A stretch of 64,000 nucleotides of DNA from Nocardia takedensis NBRC 100417 (GCF_000308695.1 NZ_BAGG01000002.1:124001-188000); one strand, 5' to 3'. Counted from the stretch's first letter, positions 34,195 through 42,589 are shown. Notes: a model not told the origin generated them from the letters alone. Program-made: numbers and translations.

Positions 34195-35346
34195 TTACTT
34201 TCCGTCCGCGTACCGGTCGAGGGTCCCCCGAACGTCCGGCCCCTGAGTCTGGCGCTGGAGGTAGTGGTCCTCGGTGGTCGAGAGCTTCGCATGGGACAGC
34301 TGGGCCTGAGCCTGCGCCGGACCGAGAGCATCGCGCACGACCGTGGCGACCGTCCGGCGGAAGCTGTACGGAGTCACCCAGCGCAACTCCTCGGGCAGCG
34401 CCGCGCGCAGCGAACGCCGCATGTTCGCCAGACTCACCCAGCCGCCATCCCGATTGCCGAACACCGGAGAGTCCGGCCCCGCAGCATCACCGAACAGCAC
34501 CGTGAGCGCCTCCACGGCCAGCCGAGGCAGAACCACGGTATGAGGTGGCGCGTCCCCCTTCCGCTTCTCCTGGCGATGCACAGCCACCTTCTCGGCCTTG
34601 CCGTGGTCGACCAGCGTCCCCGAGACCGTCATGGTCGGCGGATCGGACAGCAGATCGACATCCGACCACCGCAGCCCCAGAACCTCATTCGGTCGGCACC
34701 CGGTCGAACCGATCACGTCCACGAACTCACACAGCAACCGCCCTGGCTTCGGACCGCTGACGCCCGGACGATCCCGGTAGGCCCGAACCGCCGAACGAAC
34801 CGCGGTGAACTGCTCGGCCGTCAACGCCCGCGCCGGAACCTTCTTGCCCTTCTTGCGGGCGACCTCCCGGAGCGGATTGACCGGAAGCACCTCATGGCGC
34901 ACCGCCAGCGAGTACATCTGGAGCAGCATCGTTCGCAGCGAGCGAGCCTGCGACTTAGGCAACGTCGACAGATACCGATCGGCGCGACTGGTCGACAGTT
35001 CCCGCACCCTCAGCGAGCCGAGTTTCTCGGTGCCGTGCCGCTCCCATGTGTCCCGGTAGGCCCTGACCGACTGCCGGACCAACTCATCCTTGGTCGACAA
35101 CCAGAACTCGAAAAGCTCATCCAACGACGTCTTCTCGGTGATCACAGCCCCGGTGACAGGCGCGGTCCGCCGCTTCAGATGACGCAGCAGGTTCCGGCGC
35201 GCGTCCTCCTCGCTGGAGCCGCCACGTTCGACCTGCCGACGCTTGCCGTCCTCATCGCGGACGTACGCCGACGCCACGAACTTGCCGCCCGAGGGAGTGA
35301 CCGTGATCTTGCCCCACTCACCAGGGGCCATCCTCTGACGCGGCAT
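34195..35346 (-). CDS. int: Site-specific tyrosine recombinase (integrase)
   Basis: A 383-residue integrase that recombines attP with the tRNA-Arg site. An N-terminal AP2-like arm-binding domain (about 10-60) and SAM-like core-binding domain (about 70-165) precede the catalytic domain. Catalytic residues are R218 (STGCRPNEVLGL), R330 (PYSFRR, with Tyr at the usual box-II His), H352 (LSHAKLSTTEDHY) and nucleophile Y362. It overlaps xis by one base (TGATG) and ends 94 bp from the core site. Length and layout match AICE integrases. Confidence 0.95.
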   Translation of the reverse strand: MPRQRMAPGEWGKITVTPSGGKFVASAYVRDEDGKRRQVERGGSSEEDARRNLLRHLKRRTAPVTGAVITEKTSLDELFEFWLSTKDELVRQSVRAYRDTWERHGTEKLGSLRVRELSTSRADRYLSTLPKSQARSLRTMLLQMYSLAVRHEVLPVNPLREVARKKGKKVPARALTAEQFTAVRSAVRAYRDRPGVSGPKPGRLLCEFVDVIGSTGCRPNEVLGLRWSDVDLLSDPPTMTVSGTLVDHGKAEKVAVHRQEKRKGDAPPHTVVLPRLAVEALTVLFGDAAGPDSPVFGNRDGGWVSLANMRRSLRAALPEELRWVTPYSFRRTVATVVRDALGPAQAQAQLSHAKLSTTEDHYLQRQTQGPDVRGTLDRYADGK

Positions 35347-35519
35347 CAGGCAGCTTGGTCGAGTCCGGCGATGTAGTCGGTCACGGCCTGTTCGGTGACG
35401 AATCGGCGGCGTCCGATCTTCACCGAACGCAGCGCGCCGGACCCGATGAGTTCGTAGTACTTGCTGTGCCCGATCGGGATCAGCTTGCGGACCTCGGTCT
35501 CGTTGAGCAGTTTCGACAT
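35346..35519 (-). CDS. xis: Excisionase (MerR-like winged HTH)
   Basis: A 57-residue protein: MSKLLNETEVRKLIPIG, then KYYELIGSGALRSVKIGRRR and a short C-terminal helix. It is the short excisionase type with a MerR-like HTH and the KIGRRRFV wing typical of AICE and phage Xis. The start ATG at 35519 follows GGGGGC; the stop overlaps the int start. It should bend attachment DNA and drive excision with Int. Confidence 0.9.
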   Translation of the reverse strand: MSKLLNETEVRKLIPIGHSKYYELIGSGALRSVKIGRRRFVTEQAVTDYIAGLDQAA

Positions 35520-35532
35520 GATGTGCCCCCTT

Positions 35533-37218
35533 CTAGGCTGCCTGTGGGATGGCTGGAAGGTCGTGGGTGCCGGGTGGTCCGGCGGCGAGGAGGGCGCGGT
35601 CGTATTCGGCGCGCCAAGCGATGCGTTGAGCGATCGCGGACATGATCAGGTGGTCGCGGGGTGGCACGTTCTTGTCGCCGTTCTCGACCGGGGTCACGAT
35701 GACGTGGGAGCGGTCCGGTTTGACGATCCCGACCGCGCGGAGCAGTTGCCGGACGAACTCGGCGCGATCGGCTTTGTGGTCGGGCAGGGTCTTGTTGGAC
35801 CAGCGGCGCGAGACCAGCACCCGCCGACCGGGAAGCCCGAGGGTGTCGCGGCGGTGCGCTTTGGACTTGCAGCGACCCGCCACGGTCTTCGCGGTCGCGC
35901 CTTTGGGGGTGATGCCGTAGCGCAGCCACACCCCGCAGCGCGGGGAGCACGGGGTCCGGCACAACTCGTCGTGGAGCCGGTCGTAGTGGATCGCGGTGCG
36001 GGTGGAGTCGGTGTCGAGGACTTCGGACACCGATTTGGTGAGGTATTTGGTGACGTAGCCGATGGCCCGGTCGGCTTTGGGGCCGGGGATATAGCCCTTC
36101 ATGTGGCCGGGGTCCATGTGCTCGCCGAAGCGCACCACGTACGCGGGTTCGAGGTCGTCTACGGAGTCCATGACGTCGAGGGCCTGATCCCAGGTCGGCA
36201 GAAGTGCCCCGGAGTCGGGGTCAACGAATCCGCCCGCCGTGTGGTCCCAGACCGGCATCCGGTCGCCGCTGTAGACCTCTCGGTCGTGGTGGGGCCACCA
36301 CACCTGGTGGTAGGTCGCCGCCGTCACCAACCGAAGGATGTCGCGGCTGATGGCCGAGCGCAGCAACAGGTGAAGGTGTGGCGCGCCCCGGCGTTGGGGT
36401 TCGACGGTGGCGAAGTACTGGACGTCGTAGCCGACCACGCGGCGCAGGTTCTGGATCCAGCGGTCGACCAGCTTGGAGAAGTGCACGATGTCGCGGGCGG
36501 CGCGGGCGTAGTCGTAGGTGGAGGGGTCGCGGGGCGAACCGTCGCCACAGACCTTCCCCTCGGCGTCGGTCGCGCCGTCACGGTTCATCGGCCCGTAGGA
36601 GGGCATGGTCAGGGTGACCATCATCGAGGACCGGTACCCGCCGATCTCTCTGCCGACCGTGGTCTTCTCGACCTTCTTCCTGGGCAGGTCCGGGGCGTCC
36701 TGGCGTCGACGGGTGGAGCGCTGACGCCGGTCGGTGGGGGTGGCGTCGAAGGCGGGCAGCCGTCCCCGGAAGCCGGTCTCGCGCAACTCGGCGTCGAGAC
36801 TGGTGGCGATGTCGCGGATGGCCTCGGCCGATTCGATGTCCCCGATCTCGGTGGCTTCGCGGTACTGGACGTACAGGTCCGAGCGCGCCCGCAGCAGATC
36901 CTTCTGCGCGTCGCTGGCCGCATCGGGGGTGTTGACCGGTTCACGGTCGAGGTGCCAGCCCTCCCGGCACTGCGTCATCCGCAGATAGCGGGCCTTGGCT
37001 GCACACGACGGGCACACCGAGGCCACGGTGGATTTGCAGGGTGAGCCGACGTAGGAGACGGTCAGGGTCTTGGGGTCCTCAGTGCGCATCGGGACCGGGC
37101 GACGGCACACGGTGTGCTCGTCGGCGAGGTCTTGGGCGACGGACCGGAAGTCCGGCAGGGCACGACGCTGGGCCGCAGTCTGCCGGACCGGCACCGACGC
37201 ATCGTCGGTCGAGTTCAC
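35533..37218 (-). CDS. rep: Rolling-circle replication initiator (RepSA-like)
   Basis: A 561-residue HUH endonuclease that nicks the element's origin. The metal-binding HUH motif is H281-L-H283 in GAPHLHLLL; the catalytic Tyr region is GYVTKYLTK (Y388 and Y392 with K391). A zinc-like cluster near the N-terminus (SPCKSTVASVCPSCAAKARYL) is typical of RepSA proteins. The start is a GTG at 37218 with AGGAGG 5 nt upstream; the frame is open further but without family similarity. It is 13 bp upstream of xis and overlaps the PP-loop gene by 4 bp. Confidence 0.9.
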   Translation of the reverse strand: MNSTDDASVPVRQTAAQRRALPDFRSVAQDLADEHTVCRRPVPMRTEDPKTLTVSYVGSPCKSTVASVCPSCAAKARYLRMTQCREGWHLDREPVNTPDAASDAQKDLLRARSDLYVQYREATEIGDIESAEAIRDIATSLDAELRETGFRGRLPAFDATPTDRRQRSTRRRQDAPDLPRKKVEKTTVGREIGGYRSSMMVTLTMPSYGPMNRDGATDAEGKVCGDGSPRDPSTYDYARAARDIVHFSKLVDRWIQNLRRVVGYDVQYFATVEPQRRGAPHLHLLLRSAISRDILRLVTAATYHQVWWPHHDREVYSGDRMPVWDHTAGGFVDPDSGALLPTWDQALDVMDSVDDLEPAYVVRFGEHMDPGHMKGYIPGPKADRAIGYVTKYLTKSVSEVLDTDSTRTAIHYDRLHDELCRTPCSPRCGVWLRYGITPKGATAKTVAGRCKSKAHRRDTLGLPGRRVLVSRRWSNKTLPDHKADRAEFVRQLLRAVGIVKPDRSHVIVTPVENGDKNVPPRDHLIMSAIAQRIAWRAEYDRALLAAGPPGTHDLPAIPQAA

Positions 37219-38240
37219 GCGGCCTCCTGATGATCGGTGACGGCAGGCCCCGAAACGCAGCCGTACGGGGAGCAGCCCGGACCCTCGTCGTCTTCTTCTT
37301 CGGCGAGGTCGGCGGCATAGTCGAACAGGTCGAGTTGCCGGTCTTTCCATTCGGTGCGGGTGATCCGGTCGATGGGCGCGATGTCGAGCGGCAGGCAGGA
37401 GCGGTGCAGGAACGCCTGGCCGCGCAACGGTTCGGCGGAGGCCCCGCCCGAACGAATCGACCGGTCGAAGGCGACCGCGTCGGCCCATTCGGTGGGGTGG
37501 TTGTCGCGCAGGTCGCGCCAGTAGGGGTTGCGGTGGTGAGGGCAGCCGATGCACGCCGATTTCACGGTGTGGCCCCATCCGGTGCGGCGTAGGTAGCGTT
37601 CGCAGTCGGTGCGGGACATGCCGAGTTCGAGCAGTGGGAATCGTTTGGTCGTGTATTTGTTCTCGCGGCGGTCGTTGACCCGCTGGATCTCGTCGGTGGA
37701 GAACCCGATCCACTGTTCGGCGTAGCGGCCTTTGGGGACTCGCAGGTAGCGGGGTGCGGGCGCGCCGAGCAGCATCCGGACCGCGCGGTTGATGGGGGCG
37801 ATCTTGTACTCCGATGTGCACTGCCGCCGTCCGAGCCCTTCTCGCTCCCGGCGGGTGGCCAGGCGTTCACGGTGCCCGACGATCACGGTGTAGCCGTCGG
37901 GGTCGGTTTCGGTGATCTCCTCGCGAATGGTCGTGCCCTCGGGGGCCAGGGTGTAGTAGGGGATCGAGACGAACCGGTGATCCGGATCGAGGGAGTCTCT
38001 GCGCAGGTTGCCGTTACCGACCCGGTGCAGGGGGATACCGACCTGGCCGAACTCGGCCTCCAGACGCTCGACCTGGGAGTAGACGGCCGGGGGTTCCCAC
38101 CCGGTATCGGCGAAGATCGCCCCATCCAACCGACCGAAATCATCGAGTTCACCACGCACGGCCATCAACGCCAGGGTGGTCGATTGGACACCGGCCCCGA
38201 GCGAGAGCAACCGCAACATGGGAGTAACGGTGTCGGTCAT
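37215..38240 (-). CDS. PP-loop ATPase of the PAPS-reductase family
   Basis: A 341-residue protein. The N-terminal PP-loop SLGAGVQST (13-21) binds ATP. Conserved downstream elements are IFADTGWEPP, RRQCTSEYKIAPI and the cysteine motif SACIGCPHHRNPYW, arranged as in phage and mobile-element PAPS-reductase-like proteins and in DndC. Family members adenylate a substrate and often transfer sulfur; here the substrate is unknown. No dnd genes are present, so DNA phosphorothioation is unlikely as such. It is placed between transfer and replication genes with 4-bp overlaps on both sides, so it is part of the core operon, not loose cargo. Confidence 0.85.
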   Translation of the reverse strand: MTDTVTPMLRLLSLGAGVQSTTLALMAVRGELDDFGRLDGAIFADTGWEPPAVYSQVERLEAEFGQVGIPLHRVGNGNLRRDSLDPDHRFVSIPYYTLAPEGTTIREEITETDPDGYTVIVGHRERLATRREREGLGRRQCTSEYKIAPINRAVRMLLGAPAPRYLRVPKGRYAEQWIGFSTDEIQRVNDRRENKYTTKRFPLLELGMSRTDCERYLRRTGWGHTVKSACIGCPHHRNPYWRDLRDNHPTEWADAVAFDRSIRSGGASAEPLRGQAFLHRSCLPLDIAPIDRITRTEWKDRQLDLFDYAADLAEEEDDEGPGCSPYGCVSGPAVTDHQEAA

Positions 38241-38410
38241 CGTCGGTCCTCCTCGCTCGGAGCATCGAATAACGACATCTGACCTTCGGTCGGGGCGTAG
38301 AGCTTGGCCGGGACAGGCCCCGCCACCGCGCCGCGCCGCTTGCGAACACCGGCCGCAGCCTTGGCGACGATCGGGTTCGTTCGCGGGGCGGTAGGTTCCG
38401 GGGTACTCAT
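38237..38410 (-). CDS. Small basic protein of the AICE operon, 57 aa
   Basis: The sequence starts MSTPEPTAPRTNPIVAKAAA and has a basic centre (GVRKRRGAV), then LYAPTEGQMSLFDAPSEEDRR. The QMSLFD motif resembles the sliding-clamp-binding pentapeptide QL[SD]LF, which could recruit the replication clamp. Overlaps of 4 bp with both neighbours show translational coupling. No known family recognised. Confidence 0.65.
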   Translation of the reverse strand: MSTPEPTAPRTNPIVAKAAAGVRKRRGAVAGPVPAKLYAPTEGQMSLFDAPSEEDRR

Positions 38411-38745
38411 GCCGTCCACCTGTCGGAACCGGCGAGGTCCGTGCGGACCGGGGCGGTCGGGACAGTGGAGCGCCCGGACCGGGTCAGGGCATCGGAGATC
38501 ACGCCCCGCAGCACACCGACGAGGGCGGTCGCGTCCGCCAGTGTCATGTCCAGGTGGACCACGGCGGCGAATCCCTGTTCCGTGTGGACGGTCACCTGGA
38601 CCATGTCCGTGCCGTCGGGGCTGGTGTAGTGGCTGGCGAAGACTTCGCCGGTATCGCGGAGACGGCCCCGATCGGCCGAGACGGTGACACGTCCGAAGTC
38701 GGGCAGGTGACTCGGTCGCCAGGAGACGCGGACCGGTGTGTTCAT
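38407..38745 (-). CDS. Small AICE operon protein, 112 aa
   Basis: From the ATG at 38745 after GGAGGGTG. The C-terminal half (VHLDMTLADATALVGVLRGVI) resembles the C-termini of two other small proteins in the same operon (40796-41032 and 41894-42136), which share the pattern L-x-x-x-DA-x-x-L-[LV]-x-x-L. The N-terminal half is a predicted beta-rich region. Function unknown. Coupled on both sides by 4-bp overlaps. Confidence 0.7.
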   Translation of the reverse strand: MNTPVRVSWRPSHLPDFGRVTVSADRGRLRDTGEVFASHYTSPDGTDMVQVTVHTEQGFAAVVHLDMTLADATALVGVLRGVISDALTRSGRSTVPTAPVRTDLAGSDRWTA

Positions 38746-38942
38746 GCCGCCCACCCTCCGTCGTCGTCGGTGGTGTCGAGATCCCAGACCGGCAGGTGAC
38801 CGGTCTCCGCGACCAGGGCGACCGCGACCGCCAGCGGGTCGGCACCGCGCCGTTCGAGGTGTCCGCGACGACGGGAGGCGAGGTCGATCACGTTGTCGAC
38901 GTAGGCGGTATCGGCGGTTCGGGTGTTGTTGTGGCGCTTCAC
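38742..38942 (-). CDS. Small AICE operon protein, 66 aa
   Basis: From the GTG at 38942, with GGAGG 8 nt upstream. It begins VKRHNNTRTADTAYVDNVID, has a basic patch (SRRRGHLERRG), and ends with a Trp-containing acidic tail. No family recognised. Its start overlaps the previous gene's stop (TAGTG). Confidence 0.65.
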   Translation of the reverse strand: MKRHNNTRTADTAYVDNVIDLASRRRGHLERRGADPLAVAVALVAETGHLPVWDLDTTDDDGGWAA

Positions 38943-39184
38943 TATTCGGTTCCTCCGGTCGGATCGTTGTCGTGTTCGTCGCGTTCGATGGCGCGGCAGC
39001 AGTCGCACAGGACGCGGTCGCCGTCGTAGAACCAGCCGACCTGTGCGGAGCGGTCGTTGAGGTAGCTCACGGCCTGGGGGATGGAGTCGAAGCAGATGCC
39101 CTCGGCCTCGTGTTCGCTGTAGATGTCGCCGCAGCAGTCGCAGTAGACGACCACGTGAATCTCGGCCACGAATCCCCGCTTCAC
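38942..39184 (-). CDS. Small Cys-rich (zinc-ribbon-like) AICE protein, 80 aa
   Basis: Two CDCC motifs (about residues 15-18 and 60-63; VVYCDCCGD and VLCDCCRAIE) are separated by about 42 residues, the pattern of a structural zinc ribbon. The middle contains a helix (SIPQAVSYLNDR) and an aromatic strand. It may bind DNA or a protein partner in transfer. It overlaps tra by 4 bp. Confidence 0.7.
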   Translation of the reverse strand: MKRGFVAEIHVVVYCDCCGDIYSEHEAEGICFDSIPQAVSYLNDRSAQVGWFYDGDRVLCDCCRAIERDEHDNDPTGGTE

Positions 39185-40548
39185 GCCGCCACCGAGCCCT
39201 GTCCGTCACCGGGGATGCCGTCGGCGGCGAACTCGTCCGCGACGCCAAGCGGTTCGGATTCCTCGACGGGGGCGGGAGTGGCTTCGGGGACGGGCGCGGC
39301 GAGTACCGGGGTGGGGGTGTAGGTGTCGACGATGGCGTCGGCGGTGTCGTCGGACACCCAGAACGCCCGGACGCGGACGAACTCGTTCGAGCCGTCGTGC
39401 CCGACGTAACCGACACCTGGTGTGTGAGCGTCGATCTTGTCGCAGCGGGCACCGCGCGCCCGAGCGCCTTGGCCGTGAACCATGGCGACCTGTGAGGGTT
39501 CGTCCAACCGGAGCCCGATGCGGACCGGGAACAACTGCCGGACCGGCATGGTCTCCTTGGAGGGGTCCTGCAACGCCGCGATCACCGACACTGCTGCCGC
39601 CCGGCCCTGCGACAACAGGACACCCATGACGCGTTTGAACTCGGCCTGTTCCTCACGCGAGGCATACGCCGACAGCGCCGCCGCCTCATCAATCACGATC
39701 ACGATCAGCGGCGCGTCCGGCGTCGGGACGTGCTTGCGGACACCGGTCGACCGCATCAGCGCCAACCGTTCCCGCAGGGTCTTCTCCGCCTCGGCCAGCA
39801 ACGTCAGGATGTCGGGGACATCGGTGGCGAACTCGGCGAAGAGCCGGTCTTCCCCGCGCCCGAACTCCGCGCCGCCCTTCGGATCGGCCATCAGCACCCG
39901 GACGAGTCCGGCGAGGATGGCGGGTCCGAGTCCGGCCAGCACCGACCACAGGACCGAGCCTTTTCCGGCTCCGGTGGCCCCGGCGAGCAGGATGTGTCCG
40001 TAGAGGACCCGCAGCCGCCACAGGTCGTGGTCTTCGGTCACCCCGACCGGTATCGCCTCGAGATCCACCGGGACGGAGGAGTCGACCGGTGGGAGCGGTA
40101 CAGGGGCCGCGAGGGTGTCGAAGGTCCGCAGGTCCAGGCGGACCGCGCCGGGGTGCGGGAACGACACCGACACCTCCGGCACCGCGAGGGCCTTGGAGAG
40201 CTTGTCGCAGACGGTCTCGCTGGCCCAGTCCTCCGACGAATGGCCCGCCAGCATCAGCAGATCAACGCGCAGGCCGTGGGCGGTGTACACCCAGTCCTCC
40301 ACCGGCGGGAACCCGACATCGAGCGACCCGAGTTTCAGCGTCTTGAACAGGTGGGCGCGGCGCTGGGGATCGGCCAGCACCGCCACCGCCAACCGCAGAT
40401 CCAGCGGAGCGAGCTCGACCGCTTCGGCGACCTCGGCGGACTGCGCCGAGTGCGAGACGCCCTCGGAGGCGATCGTGCGCAGCCACCACAGGCCCGAGGC
40501 CCCCGTGGCCAGGCCGCTGGCCAGCATGACGGTTTCGGCGATACTCAT
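39181..40548 (-). CDS. tra: FtsK/SpoIIIE-type conjugative DNA translocase (TraSA-like)
   Basis: A 455-residue ATPase that moves double-stranded DNA between mycelia, the only protein needed for transfer in this class. An N-terminal hydrophobic segment is short (about 5-24). The motor has Walker A GATGAGKGS (190-198), MADPKGGAEF, Walker B VIVIDEAAALS and a late GARGARCDKI loop. No separate gamma (DNA-reading) domain is obvious, but the C-terminal 80 residues could hold it. The ATG at 40548 is used; the frame upstream is not similar. Overlapping its neighbours by 4 bp. Confidence 0.9.
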   Translation of the reverse strand: MSIAETVMLASGLATGASGLWWLRTIASEGVSHSAQSAEVAEAVELAPLDLRLAVAVLADPQRRAHLFKTLKLGSLDVGFPPVEDWVYTAHGLRVDLLMLAGHSSEDWASETVCDKLSKALAVPEVSVSFPHPGAVRLDLRTFDTLAAPVPLPPVDSSVPVDLEAIPVGVTEDHDLWRLRVLYGHILLAGATGAGKGSVLWSVLAGLGPAILAGLVRVLMADPKGGAEFGRGEDRLFAEFATDVPDILTLLAEAEKTLRERLALMRSTGVRKHVPTPDAPLIVIVIDEAAALSAYASREEQAEFKRVMGVLLSQGRAAAVSVIAALQDPSKETMPVRQLFPVRIGLRLDEPSQVAMVHGQGARARGARCDKIDAHTPGVGYVGHDGSNEFVRVRAFWVSDDTADAIVDTYTPTPVLAAPVPEATPAPVEESEPLGVADEFAADGIPGDGQGSVAA

Positions 40549-40796
40549 CGTGCGCTCCCATCGAATTCGGTTGCCCGGCAGAACATCACGCACCCCGACA
40601 CCACCGGCGCGACAGACGCGGCGGTCGGGACGGGGGCGGTCGGGGCGGTGGTGTCCACCGGGGCGGGGGTCGGGTTTTCGGTCGCGGTCGCGGCGGGGCG
40701 GACCGGTTCGCGGGCGGGCGGGGTCGCCAGGACCCCGGCACCGGCGATCACGGTCACCGACGCGCACACCGCCGTCACCAGAGCGGGAGTACGCAT
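40545..40796 (-). CDS. Small exported or membrane protein, 83 aa
   Basis: An N-terminal hydrophobic segment (ALVTAVCASVTVIAGAGVLA) is followed by a Pro/Thr/Ala-rich linker and a short tail with two Cys (SGCVMFCRA). It resembles the small Spd-type proteins of AICEs that act in plasmid spread. A GTG at 40799 would give a 4-bp overlap and the ATG at 40796 a one-base overlap with the preceding gene. Function not established. Confidence 0.65.
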   Translation of the reverse strand: MRTPALVTAVCASVTVIAGAGVLATPPAREPVRPAATATENPTPAPVDTTAPTAPVPTAASVAPVVSGCVMFCRATEFDGSAR

Positions 40797-41032
40797 CACA
40801 CCACCGCCTTCACAGCGGCGCGCAGGTCGTGTTCGGCCACCGCATCGGCCAACCCGGCGAGCAGGGTCCGGGCATCGGTGATCGTGAGCGAGAGCGCCGA
40901 GCCGAGCCCGCCGAGTTCGGCGACGACTCGCGGCGGCGAAGCCGGGTCCTCGGCCAGGGCGTGGGGACGGTAGACGACCTGCCCGATGTGGATGTCGGGC
41001 ATCGCGGTCAGCATCGAGGGAAGCGAGTACAT
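40796..41032 (-). CDS. Small AICE operon protein, 78 aa
   Basis: From the ATG at 41032. The second half (ELGGLGSALSLTITDARTLL then LADAVAEHD) is clearly similar to the 80-residue product at 41894-42136 and more distantly to that at 38407-38745. Predicted fold: a beta-hairpin and one long helix. No known family recognised. Confidence 0.7.
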   Translation of the reverse strand: MYSLPSMLTAMPDIHIGQVVYRPHALAEDPASPPRVVAELGGLGSALSLTITDARTLLAGLADAVAEHDLRAAVKAVV

Positions 41033-41033
41033 G

Positions 41034-41897
41034 TCAGTGACTCCCAGCAGGGATGGCGATCGGCAACATCGGTTGCGTCGGTCGCGAGGAACGAACAGGA
41101 ACCACCGGCACCGGGACCGCAGCGGCCACCCGCAACGGCGCGGGTTCAGGCACAGGAGTGGATTCGGGAGCCGAGACCGGCTCAGCGACAGCAGATTTCG
41201 GGGTAGCGGACTTGGCGTACTTCGCCGCCGTCGCGGCCGACACCCCGAGTTCCCGAGCGATCTCGGCGAACGATTTCCCGGCGGCGCGCAGTTCGACAGC
41301 GCGAGCCACCACCGCCGGATCACGCCGAGACGACGACGGCTTACGGGCAGGCTTCGCACGACGCACCAGCACCGGAGCGGGAACGGATTCGACAGGAGGA
41401 ACCGGGACGGGATCGGTCGAGACAGGCTCACCCGCAACCGACACCGGCACCACCACCGACTCCCCGACCGAGCGTTGCGAGGCCCGGAACAGCAGCGCCA
41501 ACCCGTGCGTATCCGCCAGCAGCGATATCGGAGCCACCGCCGCGACGATCGCAGCCGCCCACCCCGGCAGCGGGTGACCCGAGGCGACCGCGTGCAGGGA
41601 ATTGCCCGCCACGCTCACCGCCGCGCCGATCACCAACACCGCCAGGAAGAACCGACGCTCCGACCGGCCCGGCGAGACCAGGACACCGAACGTCGCCAAC
41701 AGGATCGTTCCGTCAACGATCAACGGGAACAGCCACGCATCACGCGCCGGGACCCGCGCCAACACGGCCAGATCCGCCAGGGTACTGAAGGACAGCCGGA
41801 ACGCCGCCACCCCGACCGCCACGATGATGACAGCGGCGGACCAGCGCGCCCAACGCATACCCGCCCCCGACAACCGCTGATCCGCCGCCATGATCAC
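41034..41897 (-). CDS. DUF2637 (SpdB-like) membrane protein with C-terminal HTH
   Basis: A 287-residue protein. Four membrane helices (about 15-135) include the DUF2637 motif RVPARDAWLFPLIVDGTILLATF; a Pro/Val-rich linker follows; then a Hin-like HTH (RDPAVVARAVELRAAGKSFAEIARELGVSAATAAKYA) at about 190-230; then a Pro-rich tail. DUF2637 proteins are usual in AICE transfer regions and are compared with the Spd spread proteins that help DNA pass along septate hyphae. The HTH suggests it can touch DNA. Start ATG at 41897 gives a 4-bp overlap; the ATG at 41891 is also possible. Confidence 0.8.
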   Translation of the reverse strand: MIMAADQRLSGAGMRWARWSAAVIIVAVGVAAFRLSFSTLADLAVLARVPARDAWLFPLIVDGTILLATFGVLVSPGRSERRFFLAVLVIGAAVSVAGNSLHAVASGHPLPGWAAAIVAAVAPISLLADTHGLALLFRASQRSVGESVVVPVSVAGEPVSTDPVPVPPVESVPAPVLVRRAKPARKPSSSRRDPAVVARAVELRAAGKSFAEIARELGVSAATAAKYAKSATPKSAVAEPVSAPESTPVPEPAPLRVAAAVPVPVVPVRSSRPTQPMLPIAIPAGSH

Positions 41898-42136
41898 GCC
41901 GCCCTATCCGACGACGACACAGCCTCAGCGGCGTCGTGCTCGGCCAGGATCGCGGGCAACTGTTCCAGCAGCGAACGAGCGTCGGCGACATCGAGAAGCA
42001 TGTACGCCTTCGCGTCGGTCAACTCCACGACCACCCCCGCCGGCAGCGAGGTGTACTCACCCTCACGCGCGGGCCAGTACTTCGCGGTGATCCCGTCACG
42101 CCCGGACACGCTGGTGCTGAAGTAGGACATGATCAC
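41894..42136 (-). CDS. Small AICE operon protein, 80 aa
   Basis: It begins MIMSYFSTSVSGRDGITAKY. The C-terminal LTDAKAYMLLDVADARSLLE then LPAILAEHD repeats the pattern of two other small proteins of the operon. It overlaps pra and the DUF2637 gene by 4 bp each. No known family recognised. Confidence 0.7.
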   Translation of the reverse strand: MIMSYFSTSVSGRDGITAKYWPAREGEYTSLPAGVVVELTDAKAYMLLDVADARSLLEQLPAILAEHDAAEAVSSSDRAA

Positions 42137-42567
42137 GCCGCCTTACCGGCCGGAGCCGACTTCGCACCCGAGTTGTCGCCCTGGATACCGGTCGCACGGA
42201 CCACGAACCCGATCGACTTGAACTCACCGTTACCCGTCACACGCGGCTTGACCTGCAAGCCTTCCAGGACGATCGGCGTCATCCCCGGCGAGACCGGAGC
42301 CGCCGAGGGAACCGGCTGCACGTCGGCCACGAACGTCAGATCGATCGCGGTGTTCTTCGACCCCATCCCGGTCGGATCGACCACCGTCGCCTTCCACAGC
42401 CGCTTACCGGTGCCGTTGCCCTCAGCGTCCAGGTCCAACCGCTGACGCTTCGGCGCGTTGCGATCCGAGGAGAACTCCGTCGCGGGCGCGATCTCGCCCA
42501 TCAGCAACAAACCCATCGGAAACGCCTCAGCAAAGTCCGGGCGGAACCACACATCCTTCAAAGCCAT
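42133..42567 (-). CDS. pra: Pra-like activator of replication, integration and excision
   Basis: A 144-residue protein resembling the 'plasmid replication, integration and excision activator' family of Streptomyces AICEs, named after Pra of pSAM2, which switches on the rep-xis-int operon. Matching landmarks are FAEAFPMGLLLMGEIAPATEF near the start, a KRLWKATVVDP strand, VQPVPSAAPVSPGMTPIVLEGL, and a VRATGI end. It is the first gene of the long minus-strand operon, so it would raise expression of its own downstream genes. The ATG at 42567 has AAGGGG 6 nt upstream. Confidence 0.75.
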   Translation of the reverse strand: MALKDVWFRPDFAEAFPMGLLLMGEIAPATEFSSDRNAPKRQRLDLDAEGNGTGKRLWKATVVDPTGMGSKNTAIDLTFVADVQPVPSAAPVSPGMTPIVLEGLQVKPRVTGNGEFKSIGFVVRATGIQGDNSGAKSAPAGKAA

Positions 42568-42589
42568 CTGTAACCCCTTGTCTAGGTGG

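Noticed and set aside
37215-38240. DNA phosphorothioation (Dnd) system
   Set aside because: The PP-loop protein resembles DndC in general, but no dndB, dndD, dndE or dndA-type gene adjoins it.
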